DNA of 64,000 nt, taken from NCBI RefSeq assembly GCF_002727065.1, contig NZ_PDVP01000005.1, positions 176,001 to 240,000 on the forward strand, in the 5' to 3' direction. Below the pieces are notes generated by a model. That model ran no database searches, was not told the DNA's origin, and saw only the letters and a program-made list of their open reading frames with translations. The first letter of the stretch is position 1. The number at the start of each line of letters is the position of its first letter. A program made the translations under genes and the position numbers. Source of the DNA: Zhengella mangrovi. GTDB lineage: Bacteria; Pseudomonadota; Alphaproteobacteria; Rhizobiales; Rhizobiaceae. This document shows positions 38,335 to 47,844 of the stretch, piece after piece.

Positions 38335-39630
38335 TCAGACGGCCAGGCGCCGCAGGTCACCGGACCCGGATCCGAGTGCGCCGGCCACCGCCTCGTAATG
38401 CGGCAGCGTGTCGATCGGGCCGATCGCGGCGATGGTCGGCTGGATGCCGCCGAACAGGCGTTGTGCCAGGTCTGTGAGCCTTTCCACGGTGATCTTCGAC
38501 AGCCGGTCCATCAGCTCGTCGCTGTCGATCGGCCGGCCGAAGAGAAGCATCTGCCGCGCGATCTGGCTGGCCCGGCTCGTCGCGCTCTCGCGGCTCATGG
38601 CCAGCGCCGCGCGGTATTGCGCCCGCGCCCGGTCCAGTTCGTCCTGGCCGATGTGGTCGCTCGTCTTGCGCAATTCGTCGAGCAGCACCGGCACCAGTTC
38701 GGCGATGTCTTCCGCGCCGGTGGCGGCGTGAACGCCGAACACCCCGGTATCCGAGAAGCCCCAGTGGAAGGCGTAGACCGAGTAGCAGAGACCGCGCGTC
38801 TCGCGCACTTCCTGGAAGAGGCGCGACGACATGCCGCCGCCGAGGATCGAGGACAGGATCTGCGAGGCGTAGAAATCCCGCACGTGGTAGGCCCGGCCCT
38901 CGAAGCCGAGCAGGATCTGCGCGTCCATCAGGTCGCGGCTTTCGCGGTAGTCGCCGCCCACGTAATGGGCGTAGGGCGGGAAGGGCGCGGCGGCCTTGGC
39001 GCGGAAATGTCCGAACTTCTTCTCCGCCTCGCGCACGAACTTGTCGTGGTCCACGCCACCGGCGGCCACCAGGATCATCCGATCGGCGCCGTACTGGCGT
39101 TCCATGTAGTCGCGCAGGCGCTGCGATGTGAAACCCTGAACCGTGTCCTTGGTGCCCAGGATCGACCGGCCGATGGTCTGGTGACGGAACGCCGTCTCGG
39201 TGAAGCGGTCGAAGACGATGTCGTCGGGCGTGTCATGCGCTGCGCCGATCTCCTGCAGGATCACGTGCTGCTCGCGCTCCAGTTCCACCGGGTCGAACCG
39301 CGAATCCGTCAGGATGTCGGCCAGGATATCCACCGCCAGCGGCACGTCGTCCTTGAGGACCCGCGCGTAAAAGGAGGTCGTTTCCACGCTCGTCGCCGCG
39401 TTGATCTCGCCGCCGACATCCTCGATGTCCGTGGCGATCTGGCGCGCGGACCGGCTGCCGGTTCCCTTGAAGGCCATGTGCTCCAGCAGGTGGGCGATGC
39501 CATGCTCGTCGTCGCGTTCGTTGCGCGACCCGGACTTGATCCAGACGCCGAGCGTCACGCTTTCGATGTGCGGCATGGTCTCGGTCGCGACCACGAGGCC
39601 GTTCGACAGACGGCTGACTTCCACGCCCAT
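38335..39630 (-). CDS. M16-family zinc metallopeptidase (processing-peptidase-like)
   Basis: A 431-residue pitrilysin-type protease. The inverted zinc motif HLLEH is at about residues 48-52 in GIAHLLEHMAFKGT, and the distal glutamate is in LEREQHVILQEIGAAHD. The C-terminal half (LYVARGLCYSVYAFH-like region RETRGLCYSVYAFHWG) is the non-catalytic repeat. Alphaproteobacterial members resemble the mitochondrial processing peptidase beta subunit. It sits between thrC (15 bp upstream) and the GNAT gene. Confidence 0.93.
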   Translation of the reverse strand: MGVEVSRLSNGLVVATETMPHIESVTLGVWIKSGSRNERDDEHGIAHLLEHMAFKGTGSRSARQIATDIEDVGGEINAATSVETTSFYARVLKDDVPLAVDILADILTDSRFDPVELEREQHVILQEIGAAHDTPDDIVFDRFTETAFRHQTIGRSILGTKDTVQGFTSQRLRDYMERQYGADRMILVAAGGVDHDKFVREAEKKFGHFRAKAAAPFPPYAHYVGGDYRESRDLMDAQILLGFEGRAYHVRDFYASQILSSILGGGMSSRLFQEVRETRGLCYSVYAFHWGFSDTGVFGVHAATGAEDIAELVPVLLDELRKTSDHIGQDELDRARAQYRAALAMSRESATSRASQIARQMLLFGRPIDSDELMDRLSKITVERLTDLAQRLFGGIQPTIAAIGPIDTLPHYEAVAGALGSGSGDLRRLAV

Positions 39631-39645
39631 GAAAAACCCTTCTCC

Positions 39646-41043
39646 CTAGTTTGCCGCTCTCGTGTGGCGGCTAACATGATCTTCCAACATTTTTTCGTCC
39701 GATGGAAGGACGGCGAAACTCTCTTTTCGTTCCATCAGGTCCGATAGCCAGGCGGGCAGGGCGGGCTCCACGCCACAGGCGGCCCTGACCGCGTCCGGGA
39801 ATTTCGCCGGGTGGGCGGTGGCAAGCACGACCATCGGCACCTCGGGATCGCCGTGCTCGCGGGATACCTTCATGCCCGCCGCCGAATGCGGATCGAGGAG
39901 GTAGCCGGAATTTTCCAGCACCGTGGCGATCGTCGCCGCGGTCTCGTCCTGTGTCGACCGGCCGGCGGCAAAGCCGGAGCGGATCGCCGCCAGCGTGCCG
40001 GGCGCGATCTCGAAGGCTCCGGACTGCTTCAGGCTGTCCATGGCGGCGCGCACCGCCGCGCCGTCACGCCCGCCGGCCTCGAACAGCAGCCGCTCGAAAT
40101 TGGACGAGATCTGGATGTCCATCGACGGGGACGTCGTCGCCGTCACGCCGCGCATCTCGTAGCGTCCGGTCGCCAGCGTGCGCGCCAGGATGTCGTTGTC
40201 GTTCGTCGCGATGACGAGGCGCTCCACCGGCAGGCCCATGCGTTTCGCGCAATAGCCTGCGAAGATGTCGCCGAAATTCCCGGTCGGGACCGTGAAGCTC
40301 ACCGGGCGGTCCGGCGCACCCAGCGACAGCGCCGAGGAGAAATAATAGACGATCTGCGCCATGATGCGCGCCCAGTTGATCGAGTTGACCCCGGACAGCC
40401 GCATCGAATCGCGGAAAGCGTGGTGGTTGAACATCGCCTTCACGTGGTTCTGGCAATCGTCGAAATTGCCCTTGATCGCCAGCGCATGAACGTTGGACGC
40501 GGTCGACGTCGTCATCTGGCGCTGCTGCACCGGCGACACGCGGCCTTCCGGAAACAGGATGAAGATGTCGGTGCGCTCTCGCCCGGCAAAGGCGTCAATG
40601 GCCGCGCCGCCGGTGTCGCCCGACGTGGCGCCAACGATGGTCGCCCGCTCGCCGCGCGCTGCCAGCACGTGGTCCATGAGCCGTGCCAGCAACTGCATCG
40701 CCACGTCCTTGAAGGCCAGCGTCGGTCCGTGGAAAAGCTCCAGCACGAACTCGTTGGATCCGGTCTGCACGATCGGGCACACCGCGTCGTGGCGGAATGT
40801 CGCATAGGCCTCGCGGACGATGGCCTCGAAGGCGTCGCGCTCCATTTCGCCGCCGGTGAACGGCCACAGCACCCTGATGGCCAGCTCGGGATAGGGCAGT
40901 CCACGCATGGCGCGGATGTCGTCGGCGGAAAACTGCGGCCAGGTTTCGGGCACGTAGAGGCCGCCGTCACGGGCGAGTCCGGCCAGCAGCGCGTCGCTGA
41001 AACCGAGAACGGGCGCCTGGCCCCGCGTGCTGACATATCGCAT
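39646..41043 (-). CDS. thrC: Threonine synthase
   Basis: A 465-residue PLP enzyme that converts O-phosphohomoserine to threonine, of the ThrC1 (yeast/E. coli) length class. The PLP lysine is in GPTLAFKDVAMQLLA, and GATSGDTGGAAIDAF and FTVPTGNFGDIFAGY bind the cofactor phosphate. ATG 41043 (MRYVSTRGQAPVLGF) is the usual start; the 33-residue extension has no support. It is first in the minus-strand run thrC, M16 peptidase, GNAT, EAL protein. thrB lies in the oxidase operon. Confidence 0.96.
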   Translation of the reverse strand: MRYVSTRGQAPVLGFSDALLAGLARDGGLYVPETWPQFSADDIRAMRGLPYPELAIRVLWPFTGGEMERDAFEAIVREAYATFRHDAVCPIVQTGSNEFVLELFHGPTLAFKDVAMQLLARLMDHVLAARGERATIVGATSGDTGGAAIDAFAGRERTDIFILFPEGRVSPVQQRQMTTSTASNVHALAIKGNFDDCQNHVKAMFNHHAFRDSMRLSGVNSINWARIMAQIVYYFSSALSLGAPDRPVSFTVPTGNFGDIFAGYCAKRMGLPVERLVIATNDNDILARTLATGRYEMRGVTATTSPSMDIQISSNFERLLFEAGGRDGAAVRAAMDSLKQSGAFEIAPGTLAAIRSGFAAGRSTQDETAATIATVLENSGYLLDPHSAAGMKVSREHGDPEVPMVVLATAHPAKFPDAVRAACGVEPALPAWLSDLMERKESFAVLPSDEKMLEDHVSRHTRAAN

Positions 41044-41139
41044 CGTCACTGCCGTTTTCCTTTTCTGTTCCTGCGGAATGCGCCATACCGGCTCTGTTGC
41101 CGCCGCCTGTCGCAATTTCGCTGCGGCGCTGGTATAGAG

Positions 41140-41157
41140 CATGTCGTTTATGACATG
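41140..41157. promoter_or_regulatory. Inverted repeat between thrC and lipoprotein gene
   Basis: CATGTC-GTTTAT-GACATG is a perfect 6-bp inverted repeat centred about 38 bp before ATG 41187 and about 105 bp before thrC. It has operator-like form; no regulator can be named. Confidence 0.3.
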
Positions 41158-41186
41158 GAAGTGCGATTGAAGGGTTTTTGCGGGTG

Positions 41187-41741
41187 ATGTCGAAGCGTGT
41201 TCTCTTTCAGGTCGCCGTGTTTGGTTTCGCGGTCGTCCTCTCCGCCTGTCAGTCCTCGGACACCGCCGGGACGCTGGATGTGTCGCGCAAGGATGCGCCG
41301 CCGACGGAAAAGGTGACGCAGGACGAGTTGCAGGCCTATTGCCCGCGTGTCAGCCTGCGCGAGGGTACGGCATATTTTTCAACCTATCCCAAGGGCGCGG
41401 AAAGAAATCGCGACAACGTCCGCTACCAGGCCTCGATCACCGACGTGTCGCGCTCGTGCAAGTATGTCGATGGTGGCCTGACGATGGAGGTCGGTGTCGC
41501 CGGCCGTGTCGTGCTGGGGCCGAAGGGCTCTGCCGGAACCATCGAGATGCCGATCCGCGTCGCCGTCGTGGAAGGCGATCGGGTGCTCTATTCCGAATTG
41601 CACAAGGACAAGGTCGATATCGGTCAGGCCGGAACGACGCAGTTCGTCTTTACCGATCCGAACGTCAACCTGCCGCGCCCGAGCGGGCCGAACTACCAGG
41701 TTTTCGTCGGCTATGACGAGGGGCCGGTCAAGGCCAAGTGA
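41187..41741 (+). CDS. Conserved lipoprotein, unknown function
   Basis: A 184-residue protein with a lipoprotein signal peptide (MSKRVLFQVAVFGFAVVLSAC, lipobox LSAC). The mature part has CPRVSLREGTAYFSTYPKGAE and a beta-rich domain with GVAGRVVLGPKGSAG and RVAVVEGDRVLYS, ending DPNVNLPRPSGPNYQVFVGYDEG. I recognise no named domain. ATG 41187 is preferred over upstream GTG and TTG because of the compact signal peptide. Divergent from thrC. Confidence 0.75.
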   Translation: MSKRVLFQVAVFGFAVVLSACQSSDTAGTLDVSRKDAPPTEKVTQDELQAYCPRVSLREGTAYFSTYPKGAERNRDNVRYQASITDVSRSCKYVDGGLTMEVGVAGRVVLGPKGSAGTIEMPIRVAVVEGDRVLYSELHKDKVDIGQAGTTQFVFTDPNVNLPRPSGPNYQVFVGYDEGPVKAK

Positions 41742-41756
41742 CCGGCGGCCGGCCGG

Positions 41757-42446
41757 TCAGTCCAGCACGCCGAATTCACAAAGCGCGGCCGTCACGGCGG
41801 CGAAATCGGACAGCTTGCTGATCACGGTTTCCGCGCCCGCGTCGATCAGCCGGTCGCCGTGGCCCATGTAGGTGTGCGAGGCGCCGGTAAAGCCGATCAC
41901 CCGCATGCCCGCGGCCCTTGCGCCGGCCACGCCATGAACGCTGTCCTCCAGCACGAAGCAATTGGCCGGGTCGGCGCCCGACTGCCGGGCGGCATGCAGG
42001 TAGATGTCCGGCGCCGGCTTCTCGCGCACGCCTTCCAGGCTCTTGGCCGAGAACACCGGTCCGCCGATGAAGGCGGCCAGGCCCGTCTTGTCCAGTTCCA
42101 GCTTCAGCCGCTCGTCACTGGAATTGGAGCACAGGCATCGCTTCGGCCCGGCAGCCAGCAGGGCCTCGCGCGCGCCCTCGACGGCCTTGAGTTCGCGCTT
42201 CAGGCGGTCGTCGATCATCTTGTCGGCACGCGCCACCATGGAAAGCTGGAAGACGATGCCCGCTTCCCGCTCGATTTCCTGAAGCGCCTGGGTGAAGGTC
42301 AGCCCGGCGAACCGTTCGGCCATCGCCTCGGCCTCGATCGGGTATCCGGCCTCGGTCAGCAGTTGCGCGTCCACCCGCGCAGCGATGATTTCGGAATCGA
42401 CGAGAACGCCGTCGCAGTCGAAGATCACGAGATCGGGGGCAGGCAT
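41757..42446 (-). CDS. HAD-superfamily hydrolase, beta-phosphoglucomutase/phosphatase-like
   Basis: A 229-residue HAD subfamily IA protein. Motif I is FDCDGVLVDSE near the N-terminus, motif II LCSNSS, motif III lysine in REKPAPDIYLHAA, and motif IV VLEDSVHGVAGARAAGM. The cap is the helical type found in phosphoglycolate phosphatase and beta-phosphoglucomutase. The substrate is a small phosphate ester, not identifiable. It is convergent with the lipoprotein gene and is separated from the upstream secreted-protein gene by an intrinsic terminator. Confidence 0.88.
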   Translation of the reverse strand: MPAPDLVIFDCDGVLVDSEIIAARVDAQLLTEAGYPIEAEAMAERFAGLTFTQALQEIEREAGIVFQLSMVARADKMIDDRLKRELKAVEGAREALLAAGPKRCLCSNSSDERLKLELDKTGLAAFIGGPVFSAKSLEGVREKPAPDIYLHAARQSGADPANCFVLEDSVHGVAGARAAGMRVIGFTGASHTYMGHGDRLIDAGAETVISKLSDFAAVTAALCEFGVLD

Positions 42447-42477
42447 GGCAGGTCCGCTTCTGGCTGGAAAAACAAAA

Positions 42478-42499
42478 TCCGGGCGCACAAAGGCCCGGA
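42478..42499 (-). terminator. Intrinsic terminator on minus strand
   Basis: Read on the minus strand: TCCGGGC, loop, GCCCGGA followed by TTTTGTTTTT. It lies 60 bp after the stop of the secreted-protein gene (42560) and 31 bp upstream of the HAD gene start, so the two genes are probably separate transcripts. Confidence 0.72.
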
Positions 42500-42559
42500 C
42501 ACGACGTGTTATAGGGATCCGCAGGGGGAGGTTCAAGCGCGACCCCGGCAAACAGTTCC

Positions 42560-43141
42560 TCAGGTGCCTGCCGGCACCGTAATGGTCGTTTCGATGCGCT
42601 CTCCCGCGTTCACGGGAATGTCCTTGCGCACGTTGGCGCCTGCAGCGACCGCGTGCACCTCGACCGAGCCGGCGCCGACATAGCGCGTCGTCGGCCCGGT
42701 TCCCTTGTCCTGTCCTCCGACATAGATCATCTCGATGCGCGCGTCGGACAAGGTCTCGCCACTGCCTTCCAGCACCGGGGTCACGGTCAGGATCCCCGCA
42801 TCGAAGATCATCTCCGCCACGACCCCGTGATCGCCATCCGGCTCGACGAGCAGTTCGTTGCGCAGGGCGCCAAGGCTGGCGACGCCGACATGGATCCCTG
42901 CCGGCAGGCTGAATTCCGCTTCGCCGCCATCGCCTTCCGCCACCGGCTCCGGGCTGCGCCGTCCGTCGTCGCCAAGCCGGAAGAAGGCCCAGTGCACGGG
43001 TGCGTCCCGTTCCATCACCGGTCCGCCCTCGGCGAGATAGGCGAGGGCGTGAACCCGGAAGGTCGCCGCGTCGCCGGCCTGCGAAATGCCGCTGGCGAGA
43101 AGAAGGGCGAAGAACGAAAGGGCTGGGCGCAGGAGAAACAT
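42560..43141 (-). CDS. Secreted protein, unknown function
   Basis: A 193-residue protein with a signal peptide (MFLLRPALSFFALLLASGIS, cleavage near SQA/GD). The mature part seems to hold two beta-sandwich-like repeats: FRVHALAYLAEGGPVMERDAPVHW, then EAEFSLPAGIHVGVASLGA and later YVGAGSVEVHAVAAGANVRKDIPVNAGE. Similar segments appear in alphaproteobacterial proteins with carboxypeptidase-regulatory-like or VWA-associated folds, but I cannot assign a family. GAGAAAC precedes ATG 43141. It is divergent from ccrM. Confidence 0.7.
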   Translation of the reverse strand: MFLLRPALSFFALLLASGISQAGDAATFRVHALAYLAEGGPVMERDAPVHWAFFRLGDDGRRSPEPVAEGDGGEAEFSLPAGIHVGVASLGALRNELLVEPDGDHGVVAEMIFDAGILTVTPVLEGSGETLSDARIEMIYVGGQDKGTGPTTRYVGAGSVEVHAVAAGANVRKDIPVNAGERIETTITVPAGT

Positions 43142-43221
43142 TGGCAGGGTCCGCAGGATCGGTTTCGGTGGGCGCGCGGTCTTCGCACGGTCTTCGAAAA
43201 CTGGCAATTGGATGCTTTGCC

Positions 43222-43236
43222 TTAACCGGATGTTCA
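43222..43236 (+). promoter_or_regulatory. CtrA-like site upstream of ccrM
   Basis: TTAA-CCGGATG-TTCA resembles the CtrA full site TTAA-N7-TTAA with one mismatch, 56 bp before the ccrM start. CtrA drives ccrM late in the cell cycle in Caulobacter and in rhizobia, so the site is plausible in this position. Confidence 0.4.
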
Positions 43237-43279
43237 CCACGACCGGTAACCATGATCGCAGTTCTTGCGTAATGCGTAA

Positions 43280-44425
<1,146 letters not shown>

Positions 44426-44482
44426 GCCCGGGCGGACAAGCAACACGTCCGCCGGTTCCCTCCAGTCTCGCGCGGATAGGCT

Positions 44483-44518
44483 ACGCCCGGAGCCCATGGC
44501 TCCGGGCGTTATCGTTTT
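44483..44518 (+). terminator. Intrinsic terminator of ccrM
   Basis: ACGCCCGGAGCC (44483-44494), loop CAT, GGCTCCGGGCGT (44498-44509), then TATCGTTTT. The stem is 12 bp and perfect. A weaker hairpin (GGCGGAC/GTCCGCC, 44431-44453) lies just after the stop codon. Confidence 0.8.
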
Positions 44519-45129
44519 CAGGCAGGGATGCCCAGCGAAGCGAGGTCGGCGCGCAACTGCTCCGCACCCGTGAAGTGCACCGCCTGCCAGCCGGCGTCCC
44601 TGGCGCCGTCGACATTCTTCGGGCTGTCATCGATGAACAGGCTTGCCGACGGATCGAGGCCGAAAGTGTTGACGTGATGGTCGTAGATCTCGCGGTCGGG
44701 CTTGATCATGCCGATCAGCCCGGAGACTGTGACCCCGCGGCTCTCCGTCAGAAAGTCGAAGCGCCGGCTCGCCTCGGCGAACGTGTCCGCCGCGAAATTG
44801 GTCAGCATGGTCACGTCGTGGCCGTCCGTGACGAGCCGGCGAAGAATGGCGACGCTGTCGTCGTAGGCATGCGGCACCATGGCGTTCCAGTTCTCCCGGA
44901 ATGCACGGATTTCGGCTTCCCACTCCGGATGACGGGCCATGAGTTCGGCCTCCGCCTCGCGCCAGCCGCGGCCGCGGTCCTGCTCGACGTTCCAGGCCCC
45001 GGTGCAGACGTTGTCGAAGAACCAGGCGCGTTTTTCGTCGTCCGGGATGATCGAGCGGTAGGGCAGTTCCGGGTCATAGTGGATCAGCACGCGGCCGATG
45101 TCGAAGACGATATGCCGGATGGCAGGCAT
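44518..45129 (-). CDS. HAD-family phosphatase, YihX-like
   Basis: A 203-residue HAD subfamily IA protein with motif I FDIGRVLIHYD, motif II MLTNFA, motif III lysine in IGMIKPDREIYDHH and motif IV LFIDDSPKNVDGARDAGW. The form D-x-G-x-V in motif I and the WN-rich cap resemble YihX, an alpha-D-glucose-1-phosphate phosphatase, although the substrate remains an inference. It lies 15 bp downstream of mutY on the same strand and is convergent with ccrM. Confidence 0.88.
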   Translation of the reverse strand: MPAIRHIVFDIGRVLIHYDPELPYRSIIPDDEKRAWFFDNVCTGAWNVEQDRGRGWREAEAELMARHPEWEAEIRAFRENWNAMVPHAYDDSVAILRRLVTDGHDVTMLTNFAADTFAEASRRFDFLTESRGVTVSGLIGMIKPDREIYDHHVNTFGLDPSASLFIDDSPKNVDGARDAGWQAVHFTGAEQLRADLASLGIPA

Positions 45130-45144
45130 GTACGGGTCTCACTT

Positions 45145-46272
45145 CTAGCGTTTCGTGATGCCGGGTATGGCCGATTCCAATGCCTTTTTCATGACAGTCG
45201 GCAAGGCTTCGCCGGCAAGCTCGTCGCTGGCCGACCACCACCGGCCGTCTCCGGCCGCCCGGGCGACCCCCTGCGCGCGCCAGACGGTCAGGCGCAGTTC
45301 GAAATGGGTGAAGACATGGCTGACCACGCCCGCCGCCTGCCAGTCGCCTTCAAAGGGCGCAGCGCCGGCATCGCTTGCGCCATCCTGCCGGGAGGACCAG
45401 GCCGTGGTCGGCAACCCGGCCATGCCGCCGAGCAGTCCGCTGTCCGGGCGTTTCTCCAGCAGAACCGCGCCATCGTCGCTGAGCGCCACGAAGGCGGCTC
45501 CGGTGCGAACCGGCTTGGCCTTCTTCGCCGCCTTCACCGGATAGGCCTCAGGATCCTCGCCGCGCATCAGGACCGCGCAGTCGTCGCGCAACGGGCAAAG
45601 CACGCAGGCCGGTCGGCGTGGCGTGCAGATCGTCGCGCCAAGATCCATCATCGCCTGGGCGAAGTCGCCCGGCCGGTCGTCCGGCACATCCGGCCCGAGC
45701 AGTGCCTTCACCGCGGCCTTCGCCGCCGGCATCGGGGCCGCGATCGCGCGATGGCGGGTCATCACGCGTTCGACATTGCCATCGACCACCGTCTCGCGCT
45801 GCCCGAAGGCGATCGCGGCGATCGCCGCTGCCGTGTAGTCGCCGATACCGGGCAGGGCCCGAAGGCCGGTCGCGGTCTCCGGAAACCGTCCGCCGTGATG
45901 AAGCGCCACCGCGTCCGCGCAGGCCTTCAGGTTGCGCGCCCGCGAATAGTAGCCGAGCCCGGCCCAGGCCTTCATGATCTCGTCTGCCTCGGCCCCGGCC
46001 AGCGCGGTCACGGTCGGCCATTGCTCGGTGAAACGGGCGAAATAGGGCTTCACCGCCGGCACGGTCGTCTGCTGCAGCATGACCTCCGAGAGCCAGACGC
46101 GGTAGGGGTCGGCCATTTCGCCGCGTGCCGCGCGGTCCGGCGTCAGCCGCCAGGGCAGGTCGCGGTGATGCCGGTCGTACCAGCCCAGCAGGCGGGCTGA
46201 AAAGGAAGCCCCTGCGGCGGTGGAATACGTGCTGCCCGTTGGCGCGTCGTTCATCTCGGTGCTATGTGTCAT
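45145..46272 (-). CDS. mutY: A/G-specific adenine DNA glycosylase
   Basis: A 375-residue base-excision repair enzyme that removes adenine opposite 8-oxoguanine. The helix-hairpin-helix LPGIGDYTAAAIAAIAFGQ with the catalytic Asp in VVDGNVERV, the glutamate in SEVMLQQTTV, and the 4Fe-4S cysteines in CTPRRPACVLCPLRDDC are all present. The C-terminal NUDIX-like domain begins around VRTGAAFVALSDDG. Start at ATG 46272 or 46254 is uncertain, as neither has a strong ribosome site. It is divergent from dciA (67 bp). Confidence 0.94.
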   Translation of the reverse strand: MTHSTEMNDAPTGSTYSTAAGASFSARLLGWYDRHHRDLPWRLTPDRAARGEMADPYRVWLSEVMLQQTTVPAVKPYFARFTEQWPTVTALAGAEADEIMKAWAGLGYYSRARNLKACADAVALHHGGRFPETATGLRALPGIGDYTAAAIAAIAFGQRETVVDGNVERVMTRHRAIAAPMPAAKAAVKALLGPDVPDDRPGDFAQAMMDLGATICTPRRPACVLCPLRDDCAVLMRGEDPEAYPVKAAKKAKPVRTGAAFVALSDDGAVLLEKRPDSGLLGGMAGLPTTAWSSRQDGASDAGAAPFEGDWQAAGVVSHVFTHFELRLTVWRAQGVARAAGDGRWWSASDELAGEALPTVMKKALESAIPGITKR

Positions 46273-46339
46273 CGTGTCGTGCGGGGTGATCCGTGCGATC
46301 TCGAACGCAATATGGGTCTGCCCGGAAGGCCGCCAAGCC

Positions 46340-46837
46340 ATGCCAGCCAATCCACGCCAGCGCAATGCGGAACCGGTTGCCGATCTCGTTTCGGCCATCG
46401 TCGATCCGGTCTTGCGCCGCCGTTCCGGCGTTTCGCTCGGCCTGATCCAGAGCTGGGAAGAGATCGTCGGCACCCGGCTGGCCGCCGGCTCGCGGCCGGA
46501 AAAGATCGTCTGGCCCCGCCGCGCCAGCGACGACGATCCCTTTGAGCCGGCCACGCTCGTCGTCGCCTGCGAGGGATTTGCCGCCCTGGCGCTTCAGCAC
46601 GAGACATCCGAGGTGATCGCCCGCATCAACGCCTTCCTTGGCTTTGGCGCCATCGGACGCGTCCGCATCGTCCAGAAACCCGTCCTGCGCATGGAGCCGG
46701 AGCGCCCGCGCGGGCCGCGCAAGCTGACGCCCGAGGAAGAGGCGCGGCTGAAAAGCCGGACCGCCGGCATCGAGGACGAGGGTCTGCGCGCCGCGCTGGA
46801 ACGCCTCGGCCGCGGCGTCATCGGCGACCGCCGGTAG
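46340..46837 (+). CDS. DciA/DUF721 family protein (replicative helicase loader)
   Basis: A 165-residue protein with the DUF721 domain: VADLVSAIVDPVLRRRSG, LIQSWEEIVGTRLA, and LVVACEGFAALALQHETSEV. DciA helps load the DnaB helicase in bacteria that lack DnaC. The basic C-terminal tail (RPRGPRKLTPEEEARLKSR) is typical for alphaproteobacteria. GGAAGG lies about ten bases before ATG 46340. It precedes a DsbA-like lipoprotein gene and smc on the same strand. Confidence 0.88.
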   Translation: MPANPRQRNAEPVADLVSAIVDPVLRRRSGVSLGLIQSWEEIVGTRLAAGSRPEKIVWPRRASDDDPFEPATLVVACEGFAALALQHETSEVIARINAFLGFGAIGRVRIVQKPVLRMEPERPRGPRKLTPEEEARLKSRTAGIEDEGLRAALERLGRGVIGDRR

Positions 46838-46998
46838 GAAGGCATCGCCTGCTGAAACCGCAAACGCGATTGTGAACGCATCGTCCTGATTTAGGCGGTG
46901 CACATTTGCGGCACTTGCCATAATTTGCCCCCGCGCCGCTTTTAGTGGCATGAGAGAAACGACGATCCATAGCAACGACTGTCCGACAGGTGATTCGC

Positions 46999-47769
46999 AT
47001 GAAATTTGTTTCCGTTCGAACCATGGCAGCCCTCCTGGCCGCTCCGGCCCTGGCCCTGGCGCTGTCCGCCTGCTCCGACAGCGGCGACACCAGGCAGACC
47101 GCCGCCGTGGAGGCGCCGGCCACGACCACCAAGGCGCCTGAGACGACGAGCGAGGCCAAACCGGCCATCGACCAGACGACCACCGCTGCCGCCGACGTCA
47201 AGGCGCCCGAGCCGCAGGGCTCCTACGATGTCGCCGAAGTCGCGACCGAAGGCGCACTGCCGGATCTCTGGCTCGGCGACGAGAACGCGCCGGTCCAGAT
47301 TGTCGAATACGCATCAATGACTTGCGGGCATTGCGCCCATTTCCATGAAGCCACCTGGCCGGAACTGAAGAGGCGTTATGTCGACACCGGCAAGGTGCGT
47401 TTCGTGCTCCGGGAATTCCCGTTCGATCCGCGCGCAACGGCGGCCTTCATGCTGGCCCGCTGCTCCGGCGACAACTACTATCCGCTGACCGACGTGCTCT
47501 TCAAGACTCAGAGCACCTGGGCCGGTGCGCCGGGCGACGACTTCCTCAAGACGCTGTACAATACCGTCAAGATCGCCGGTTTTTCACAGGAAGCCTTCGA
47601 TGCTTGCTTGCGGGACCAGAAACTTCTGGACAATGTGAATTCGGTGAGAAACCGGGCGGCCGACAAATATGGCGTTCAGGCCACGCCCACGTTTCTCATC
47701 AACGGCAAGAAATATGCTGGAGCGATGCCGATTGAGGAATTTGCGGCGATCATCGACGGCATGGAATAA
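46999..47769 (+). CDS. DsbA-family thiol:disulfide protein, lipoprotein type
   Basis: A 256-residue protein. Residues 1-25 form a lipoprotein signal (LALALSAC, Cys25), residues 26-80 are a Thr/Ala/Glu-rich linker, and the rest is a DsbA/BdbD-type thioredoxin fold with the active site C109-G-H-C112 in SMTCGHCAHFH and the cis-proline stretch QATPTFLINGKKY. It would oxidise periplasmic proteins while tethered to the membrane. This protein is conserved next to smc in related genomes. The start is 161 bp after dciA. Confidence 0.9.
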   Translation: MKFVSVRTMAALLAAPALALALSACSDSGDTRQTAAVEAPATTTKAPETTSEAKPAIDQTTTAAADVKAPEPQGSYDVAEVATEGALPDLWLGDENAPVQIVEYASMTCGHCAHFHEATWPELKRRYVDTGKVRFVLREFPFDPRATAAFMLARCSGDNYYPLTDVLFKTQSTWAGAPGDDFLKTLYNTVKIAGFSQEAFDACLRDQKLLDNVNSVRNRAADKYGVQATPTFLINGKKYAGAMPIEEFAAIIDGME

Positions 47770-47844
47770 GGCAGCCGGCCACGCGGCGGCTGCCATGCTG
47801 CCGCGTGTCGCCAGGCAACCGGGCTTCGGCGGGAGGGCGTTCTG

